Positions 55,986 through 64,000 of a stretch of 64,000 bases of DNA are shown in pieces; position 1 is the first letter of the stretch, and each line of letters opens with the position of its first letter. The notes under the pieces are model-generated. The model did no database searches. It saw nothing but the letters and a program-made list of their open reading frames with translations, and was not told the DNA's origin. Both the position numbers and the translations under genes were made by a program. The DNA comes from Auanema rhodensis (Eukaryota > Nematoda > Chromadorea > Rhabditida > Rhabditidae). Where the stretch lies: the NCBI GenBank assembly GCA_964057225.1, contig OZ059900.1:5776501-5840500 (forward strand), read 5' to 3'.

Positions 55986-56557
55986 ACAAAAACTGAAAAT
56001 GGAAGGTTTGAGATGCTATGTATGTAAACTTAGTATTGTAAGTGCCTTGTATAAGTTAACAGAAACATGAAGGTTAGTATCCGAGATCCCAAATCTATTT
56101 TCGTACTTTTCCATACTCATAGTATTAAGAGATATGCAAAGAAAAGAAATGTTGGATATGTACTGATTTTCCTCTCATGCTCATTGTGAAAGTCGAGTTT
56201 AAATTGGCTAGAAATTCGCATAATTAAGAGTTGAGAAAAGTTTCGCTGAATGCTATTCTCATCAAATTGCCAATATTTTCCAGGATATCATACGAGATTT
56301 TCTAAGAACTAAGGACATTATTGTTTGCTTAGCTGCAGTCATTTCCAATGATGGTCTTTGCTATTTAAATGAATAGATGGGATTTGGTATCCTGACTGGA
56401 AATTTGGACGGCTTAAGCATCTGACAACGCATTAGTAGAATGAAGAAACGAAAAAATAAAACTTTTCTGTAACAAGTTGATGTCAAATTTGAAAATTTTC
56501 AAAATTGTTTCAGATACCAATCAGTAAACATACTACTGATACAAACACAGATAAAAA
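55986..56557 (-). repeat. Fold-back repeat 2, right arm
   Basis: Reverse complement of 53778-54349. It lies 115 bp downstream (on the map) of the end of the small secreted-protein gene, so it sits in that gene's 3' flank. Confidence 0.88.
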
Positions 56558-56672
56558 ATAAAGAGAGAAAAACATTTTATTGACAACATCATACTGTTAA
56601 TCAGAAAAAACAAGAATATTCTTATATTACTGATTAAAAACTATTTTTAAATAGTATGTTAATATAAAAATA

Positions 56673-57135
56673 TCAACGTGTAACTATTTTTAAAGTTGTG
56701 CCATCTCCGTCTTTCAATGTTAGTGACTTACAGTTCGGACCACATTCACACTTTAGGATTGCGTTTTTTTCGTTCTTCCTGTAAAATACATTAAGAATAC
56801 TTAGTTTATAAAACTCCAAAACCTATTGATAGTCAACTTGCTGCAACTAATGCCCTCTTCTTCATCAGTGCAACGATCTTGAATCAACGGACAAGTTTTT
56901 CTCTTTGGCGGTGTTTCTTCTGATGATTCTGAAAATGACGACAATTTGTGATAAACAAATGAGAAACTATTTACAAACCACTGGATTCATAATCATAAAC
57001 TGGGTAGAATATGGGACCAGGTCGGCCGCGAATCACAGGAGCTGCTGGCCTAGGCGGGGAATCAGCAGCTGGTATTCCATAGTTTGCCGCCACATATCCA
57101 ACCAGAATGAAGAAGTAATAGATGAGAGTCTTCAT
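56673..57135 (-). CDS. Small secreted six-cysteine protein, function unknown
   Basis: Exons 56979-57135, 56823-56928, 56673-56778; 122 aa. Signal peptide MKTLIYYFFILVGYVAA is followed by a Pro-rich linker (SPPRPAAPVIRGRPGPIFYP), an acidic stretch (ESSEETPP) and a C-terminal cysteine module: KTCPLIQDRCTDEEEG, ISCSKLTINR, AILKCECGPNCKSLTL. Six cysteines suggest three disulfides. Introns are short (44 and 50 bp), with standard borders and consistent phases. I do not recognise the family. Possible roles are an extracellular binding protein, a protease inhibitor-like module or a cuticle component; none is shown. Confidence 0.75.
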
Positions 57136-57940
57136 TTGTCTGCTGATTCCCAGTTATACAGGCATTTTGACGAATCTTTTATAAGAAATTTTCAGTGATT
57201 CACTAAAAATGGAATGTAATTTTGTATTTCATTCATGAATTATATGAATGATTAGTATTGCAATTCAGATTTGTTTCGCTTTCATGAATATGAATGAAAT
57301 TCTTGAACCATTCATTCATTTATTGTTGTTAAAATGAATTAAAAGAAAGTGAGGGAATCATGCTCATCTATCGATGTTTACTACATATTATACTTATAAA
57401 TATTCATTTTTCATATTGGAAATATATATACAAAGAAATGCGTTCATTAAACTGGATGAAAAATTATGAAAACAGCAATTTACTTTTCATCAATATTGAA
57501 ATTATGCAAGCGTAGATAAATGATGTTGCATAGCATTTCAGTGAAAAAAAAAAGAATTTTTTTGACCAAAATTTCTTCGAGAAATAAAATTTTACGTTAC
57601 AGAGGCATGCGTTCAATGGCAACAAGAATAAATGATCAAATCGGAATAAGTAAAAAAAAACATTAAAATGCTTCATGCATTTCGTACCATTAAGAGTTAA
57701 TCGAATCTACAGTGACCTGGTGAAGTATGATACAGTTACAGTTTCATAGGTGTATATAGTACATTGAAGTCACCGAATGCTGATAAATAAAATGTATTGT
57801 TATTATTGGAGTGCTGTAATAGCGTAAGTCAAAAAATTAAATTTTAGTTTTGGAATGAGATGAAAGTAGCTTGCTCATATATATATATATATATAAGTGT
57901 TGATAAGCATTCAGTTATGCTTATGAATAAGTTATTTTGT
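57136..57940. other. Intergenic, with (AT)n tract
   Basis: AT-rich 3' flank of the SUN gene and 5' flank of the small secreted-protein gene. A short (AT)n tract lies at about 57879-57895. No exon was recognised. Confidence 0.5.
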
Positions 57941-60900
57941 CTAGTCCTCTTTATAAACTTGTCCGTGAACTCGTAAACGATATAAGCATGTGAATTCAGC
58001 TCCGTAGTTTGAGACAGTTTCTAATTCGACAATTTTAACAGGGAACGGCGGTGAATTCTGAATTATGTTGTTGTCTTAAGAGCCAATCTGGATCAAATAC
58101 CTTAACGATGAAAAATTGAAGTGGTGGTTGATCAGTTTTGTATTCATATTCTCCAAGTAAGACACGACTGTTAAGATCATTTTCAGATTGATAGGCCTGA
58201 AATGTATTTTTTTTGGTCACAAAGTCAAAAGATAAATAGCAAAATACCCAGAATTTCAGTTTTTTAGGAGAGCTACGAAGTTCGCCGTCAGGAGTTTGAT
58301 TTTTGCCTGCAATCAATGAAAATTATAAAAATGTTTGGAAGAATAGATTTACCAATATGTTCGTAACTGATACTGCTGATTTTGATTCCATGAGATAAAC
58401 TTATCGTTAAATATCCTTTTCCTGTCTTGAAGCACCAGCATTCTCCGGGAAATAACGAATTTGAATTTCTCTAAAGCAGATTTTTCATCTTCATAATTCT
58501 TATATATCATGCCTGAATCACGGTGCGAGGACCATAGCTTGAATACCACAAAGGTATGTTCCATATTTTTTCTAAGCGGGAATACGAATCATAACTCTCA
58601 CTGCATCTGGTAGATATAACTGAAGCACCAGCACTTTCGAGTGCAAAATCGAATAAACCAGTTTTATCAATATCATATTGATAGATTGATTGACGAATTA
58701 AACTGGCTAATTCGGAATAATCATATTCAGCTCCATTTTTCTATAATTAGAGATATTTTCTACAGTTTCCAACAATTAATATAGTACCTGAGTCTTCAGT
58801 TCTTCAATTTGTTGCTGATAGCTTTTTTCAAATATATTTAATCGAGCTTCGAGCTCTGCTTGCAGCTGTAATTGAATCATTAATGAAATCTGCGAATAAT
58901 GCAATAAACCTCAGTCTTAATTTTATTCATAGATTCAGAATCTTCTTGAATTCTTATAGATGGAACTACAGGAGCAACGGGGACAGAAGATGGTTGTTGT
59001 TCCACTTTGTTAGCTACGATTGGAACTGTCGTCTTCAATTAAACGAATTACTTTGAAATCAAAAAATAAGAATCGTACGTGATCTCGTTGACATAGATAT
59101 ATCGGCAGAAACTCGGAAAAGAAAACAAAAGGATTTCTTACTCCAACATCAGCGATAACTCCAATGGTATAATTCCAAATGTTGAAGATATAGCTAGCAA
59201 TTAAATCACGGAATGAAATGAGGGACGACCAGCAGAATTGGAAAAAATGTTCAATCGCATGTACTGCATTTGTGAACCGTTCATACATTCCGATTTTCAG
59301 CTAAAATTGTCATTATTGTTTGAGAATTGTAAGCTTATGAAAAACCTGTGTTAAATCGATCTGTGATGTCATGTACCCCTTATATTTATAGACATCGTCA
59401 GCATAACTGCTTGTTACTATCTTTTCTTCATCTAAAATACTTATTTTTAAAAATATATTTAAAAAACAATAAAATACCGTCTTGTCGAAAACTTAAAAGG
59501 AAAAGAAAAAATGGAATCAAAAGCAAAAAAAGTAGAATCCAAAATTTCTTTCCTTTGGATGCCGAAGCCATTGAACATACTACAGTCATACAGCTTGAAG
59601 AACAAGCAGTTATGACTGATGTCAGAGACATTACTCTAAAGCGAACATTATTCAATGCTTCGAACCCATAATTGACAAAATCTGTGCCATCGTTATGAAT
59701 CTTGTTCACGGTTCTAAATATTAACATATTATAACAACTAGAACTTATCAACACTTACCTTTCAATCAATTCATAAAAGCGGAAAAATACTGTTAGAACT
59801 ATACGTAAAAACTCAAATAAAACAAATGCTATCAGGCCAATAAAGTATGAAGACCAAGAAACAGCTTTCTCATCATTTTCAGAACCTGAGTCTAGCCTTC
59901 GGCGCAATCTCATCCTAGGGCCTCGAGAAGGAGTTGAAGTTCTGAATAGAATCAAAGTTAAATTATTATCATTCCAATCAAATAAATTACATCACACCGC
60001 TGTCTTCATCTTCTGAATCAACTCCTATACGCCTGGAACGTTTGAAACTACGACGTTTCTCAGCCCCTCTAAACAATATTATTCTTTAGTTGAAGCTTTT
60101 CCCAATCTCATACTACCTCTCATCAGCATTAAATGAATTAGTAGCACACAATTTAGCATCTCCTTTTATAATACTCTACAACAAAGAAATATATCTATAT
60201 GTATACTTGAATAATATAATTACCATTGGAGTAGAATCGATATCAAAAGCGAGTGTTTGAGATATATCACTTATTGAAACTCTTTTTTGCTTAATAATAG
60301 CCTCAGAAATAGCAATCACACCCATTCCAATTCCTTGTTTGCAGTATTCTTAAACATTGAATTGGATTATTTTTTTTAAAACAAGAACTTACGAGCTAAA
60401 CCAACTATATTATTAGCAATAAAGGTGAGAAGAGATACAGTTCCAAATGTAAAATACCTTATAGTATTATATACACTTGAGATGATTAAAAGAATAAACT
60501 GTCCTATAAAATTAGAAAATATACACTAATCTCTACACAAAAATAAAATTTACCAAAAACGGAAAACAATCCTCCAATCCCACTAGATGCACCAGAATAA
60601 GTGTCACAGATTAGCTGTTTAGTTGATTGAGACGAATAAATCAATTGTTTGATAAAGGTTTCCGACAAATGGCGTAACCATACAACTATACGGTAAAAGG
60701 TTTGATAACATTCAACATCAGATAACCCTAACCTGGTTTAGTGATATTATTTCTTGTTTCTTGTAGAAAATAGATTAATCCACTTGTAATATGAGAAATA
60801 ACACTGTTCACTCCACCAAGTATTCCAAAAGTCAGTGTTTTAACAGCACAACAGACGAGGCTCACAATTTCAATAACTATAAGACACAATAATTAATTGA

Positions 60901-61647
60901 GAGAAAAAAACAAGAAAATCTAAAATAAGGTACTATCAGAGAACAAGAATTAATAATAGTTTTTTTTAAAGGTCATATAGAAGACGCGGTACTCTTTTAG
61001 TCGCGCGCCCAAAGTTTTTTTTGAACTGTGCGCGAGACTTGCCTGACGTAAATATTGTGAAAATCGTTTGATAGAAAAGTGCACCAGCGGAAATTGGAAC
61101 ATCAACAACAATTGTGCGAATAGACTTTGATAAGCAGTAATATGATATTTCTGCAATCCAAGTAATGCTCATCCAGATCTATAATAGAACACATTTTAAT
61201 GAAATTAACTTTGTATTTTCAAAATGATGTTATATCATGCGTTGCCATGTTTATATTTTTCAAATACTTTTTCTATTAATATCTACGTCACCTACCATGC
61301 GTAAGAGTGATGGAGCACCAAAATGTCTTGATTGACCTTTCTCTGTTTCCATGACATCTTGAACTTCCAGCCAATTATTAGCTAAGTTCGGAATTTCCCA
61401 TGAGTCAGTCTCTTCAGAATTATAGCAGTTACTGCAAAATTTACTATATACATTCTATTATTATTTTTTTGTACCTGCGAGCATAAGTATAACTTGTTCT
61501 GTATCCCAAAAACGGTGATGTTAACATCAGAGCTTCATCTTCAGTAAGCTTTGGTGAGTTAATAGTACGAACTGGAGGACGACTAAAAGACGGCCTTCTC
61601 TCCAAGATACGCTCTAAAGACGGTGATCGTGTTAAACGATCCGTCAT
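57941..61647 (-). CDS. unc-84: SUN-domain nuclear-envelope protein (UNC-84 type)
   Basis: 20 exons, 855 aa: 61475-61647, 61296-61431, 61043-61178, 60733-60876, 60554-60685, 60393-60503, 60224-60348, 60117-60175, 59991-60068, 59759-59941, 59478-59713, 59346-59431, 59142-59300, 58910-59032, 58788-58865, 58522-58740, 58353-58470, 58248-58306, 58101-58196, 57941-58057. Nucleoplasmic N-terminus with a Ser/Pro/Arg start; several hydrophobic stretches (about 104-380); basic region [10 protein letters not shown]; membrane segment about 481-499 ([19 protein letters not shown]); a short predicted coiled coil ([20 protein letters not shown]); SUN domain about 630-855 ([48 protein letters not shown]). 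SUN proteins cross the inner nuclear membrane and bind KASH proteins to move and anchor nuclei. The Cys in RCSES (KASH disulfide in SUN2) and the PGECW/FTCLY pair (cation-loop disulfide) are kept. TTTCTAG directly abuts the ATG. Confidence 0.94.
60877..61042 (-). other. GC-AG intron of the SUN gene
   Basis: The donor reads TCAG/GCAAGT and the acceptor CTTATAG. Phase 1 on both sides joins FTIFTS to IEIVSLVCC in frame. Nearby GT dinucleotides (for example AC/GTCAGG) give the wrong phase, so the non-canonical GC donor, which otherwise matches the consensus fully, is the best reading. Confidence 0.75.
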
Positions 61648-64000
61648 CTAGAAATAAAAAAGATTGGTATACAGTCTTAAAGAATGTTGAAAAAATAAGA
61701 AACAGGGTGTTGTGGAGGAGGTGTGGTAAAGAAGAAGAGGATTAACGAGAAATGGTTCGATGTTGTCAAAAAACGTACAAAATGAATATTTTATTGCTAC
61801 CTTTCTTCTTATCGGTTGGTCAATATCTATTGAATAAATTATTCAAGGTCATTCTATCAATAGGAACAAGACAACACATCGAAACAAGCACGCCTCTTGA
61901 AGAAACATGACAAAAAATGTTTTTTTTTCTTGATACGAAAAAGAAAAAAAGTGTTTAAAACAACTGTAAGATATATATTTATAGTAGAAGAAAGCTATAT
62001 TTTTATTATGTATTACGTCGAATACAATAAGTAAAATGACCAGTTATTATAGAAAAGCTTGAAATTTCAAAATGAAAAACTTGTTTACGAACTTCGTAAA
62101 CAATTTCATACGCGCATTTGCGTATAATCATTTTGCCTACAGACTAAGTTATTTTGAAATAAAATATGCAAAAAAGACAAAAGACTGAAGCAAGCAATTA
62201 ATTGAAAAAGGCTTATATGTGTATATTATATTTTAAAATCGATTTTTCCTCAATCTTCATGTTGAGAAAGCGTTATTTGAATGTAATAAGAGAAATAGAT
62301 TGAAAATTGATAGCTTGTATGTCTAAAATAAACTTTTCTTATTGAAGAAATAAAGAAGAAAATGATTTTGTGATTAAGAAATAAAATACACATGAGATTG
62401 AAATGATACAAACAATAGAAAGTATGCTAAAATTCTCAACATCTGGGGACAGCGTTATAACATCTTTTGCACGCCTCGATTATTGATCGATCTGCCAATT
62501 CTGCCTGTTCGACCTCTCTCAATCACTCAGTGTCTCATCAACAATAAAGGTCAGGGCACAACAGACATAAGCCAACAAAAGCCTGAATGAGATTGTTTGC
62601 AAATTTGATTATTTCTCAACAAAAATGAAAACATATAGGATTATGATACTAGAGAATACAGGAAAAGAATTATTTTAATAAATGGATGAAATATGCAAAG
62701 AGTTTGAAATTTGTTCATTGTATGCAATAAAAAGAATATTCATTATTCTTATGTATATATCTAATTGAATGGAAAATATCTCAAAACACTTGAAACCTAT
62801 ATTAAAACCACGACCTTTATGTTATCAATACAGAGAATATTGATAGATATGAATATATAGAACTGAGCATGCTTTCTGACTACATTTATATCTATCAGAT
62901 ACATTTTTATGTTCAATCTATTTGAACAATACTCAAATAATCATTTTCTAAAAATTTTATTGTTTATCTTTGATCATATATCATGATTATGTCATTCGTA
63001 TCTCAATTCGAAGACAGATTCACAATTTTTGAGAGAGAGAAAACTCCCTAACATAATTTAACAATTGTTGTAAGTAAAGTGCAAACAGAATCTTTTTCTG
63101 CAGATTAGACAAGCAAATTAAGATTATTCTTCCAAGTATACGTAGATGAAATGGCCCTCCTTCGCGAGAAAATGATGTAACCATAAACTCATTTGCTCGT
63201 TTTGACATGTAGTGACAAATGTATTCTCACAATGTCAGACTGATTAGTAGCTTGTATGGCTCTAGCTTGTATGAAAAAAAAAGTTGTGACCAGCTTTTCT
63301 GTTTTAGTCAAAATTTTTTATTTTATTTATATTTATATCTTTTCAACTTCATTTAGCATTACTACAATGCTAAGCAATAAAAAATATGGGATAACTATTG
63401 TTTGAATTCACTTAAAGAATTCTAACTACGATTTCAGCAATATGTTTTATTTTCTGTTGAAAACACGGATATAAAACTATTTCTCTCAAATATATATCAT
63501 ACATTTATTGCGCTCTTGCCAATTGATATCCACTTTATCAACTTCCGTTTTTTCTCTCTAGAAATTAAAATTTCACTGGATTTGATAAAATTCGACATTT
63601 TCCATCATGTCTGCCTGGCTACAGCGGCATTTTGGTAACAACCTGTGCACTGACAGCATAAGCTCATAAATAAAAAATTTCCTTGGTTTTCCCATAAAAA
63701 TCGTTTTCCTTTCTTTTCTAATTGAAGCTCTCGCCAATATATTACAACTTTTGTCATTTTCCCTCTTGTGGCAACAGTGATGTGCAACAAAATATAAAAA
63801 ACTTTATATAATTTGTACTCAGATGGTCATCGCTTTAGTCTGAAAATTAAATAACCAAAGCTCTTTCTTTAACATTTTTCTATAATTTATTGTCTGACGT
63901 TAACACGATTATGCAGCTATTCTTCTGCACATTATTCATTTTCAAAAATTTGCTTTCAACGATTAGATAACTCTAAGTTATTCGCCGATATCTTTGAAAA
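61648..64000. other. 5' flank of the SUN gene, gene-free
   Basis: 2.35 kb without a supported gene. The + strand is A-rich to about 63.2 kb and then T-rich, a second strand-composition switch like the one near 32.8 kb. A GC-richer patch at about 62440-62560 contains ATTATTGATCGATCTGCC, with overlapping ATCAAT/ATCGAT motifs of the kind bound by CUT-homeodomain factors, and may be a promoter. Further window sequence is needed to see what lies beyond. Confidence 0.4.

Noticed and set aside
59010-59141. Extension of SUN exon 13 past GTAAGA into a [11 protein letters not shown]... frame
   Set aside because: The GGA/GTAAGA donor gives phase 0 into the next exon, while the extension reaches a stop and loses the SUN domain.

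Overview
The window is nuclear DNA from a nematode. It is AT-rich. Most introns are about 45-60 bp with GT...TTTCAG borders, genes lie on both strands, and the gene families include nematode-type transthyretin-like proteins, a ShK-type cysteine domain and likely orthologues of C. elegans attractin (tag-53), cathepsin D (asp-4) and UNC-84. I cannot name the species. Gene density is low: short-intron genes are separated by gene-poor stretches of 3-15 kb. No tRNA, rRNA, CRISPR array or bacterial-type operon was recognised.

Layout. 1-359 is the 3' end of a cysteine-rich membrane protein gene (+). 757-4018 holds three transthyretin-like (TTL) genes (+, -, +), all with five exons and the same intron phases. 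4485-7847 (-) is a three-Ig-domain, single-pass receptor resembling FGFRL1, with a 1.5-kb first intron. 14306-16054 (-) is a secreted Thr-rich protein ending in a ShK-like domain. 19676-26774 (-) is a complete 28-exon attractin gene. A gene-free interval of about 15 kb separates it from a divergent TMEM184 gene (+, 41645-43548). 47907-50761 (+) encodes a cathepsin D-like aspartic protease. 50762-56672 is dominated by two adjacent fold-back inverted repeats. 56673-57135 (-) is a small six-cysteine secreted protein. 57941-61647 (-) is a complete 20-exon SUN-domain gene of the UNC-84 type.

How the models were built. Every multi-exon model was joined by hand from splice borders, and exon lengths and phases were checked to give one uninterrupted frame. 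Family names come from recognised motifs, not from a search. Several genes have a pyrimidine-rich 3' splice site 0-25 nt before the ATG, as expected for spliced-leader trans-splicing or a non-coding first exon.

The genes do not form a pathway. They are mostly extracellular or membrane proteins (TTL, Ig receptor, ShK, attractin, TMEM184), plus one lysosomal protease and one nuclear-envelope linker. The features most worth a second look are a putative internal first exon that would make a soluble-ectodomain-free attractin isoform, near-identical three-codon uORFs before the divergent attractin and TMEM184 starts, a strand-composition switch near 32.8 kb, the paired fold-back repeats, and a GC-AG intron in the SUN gene.
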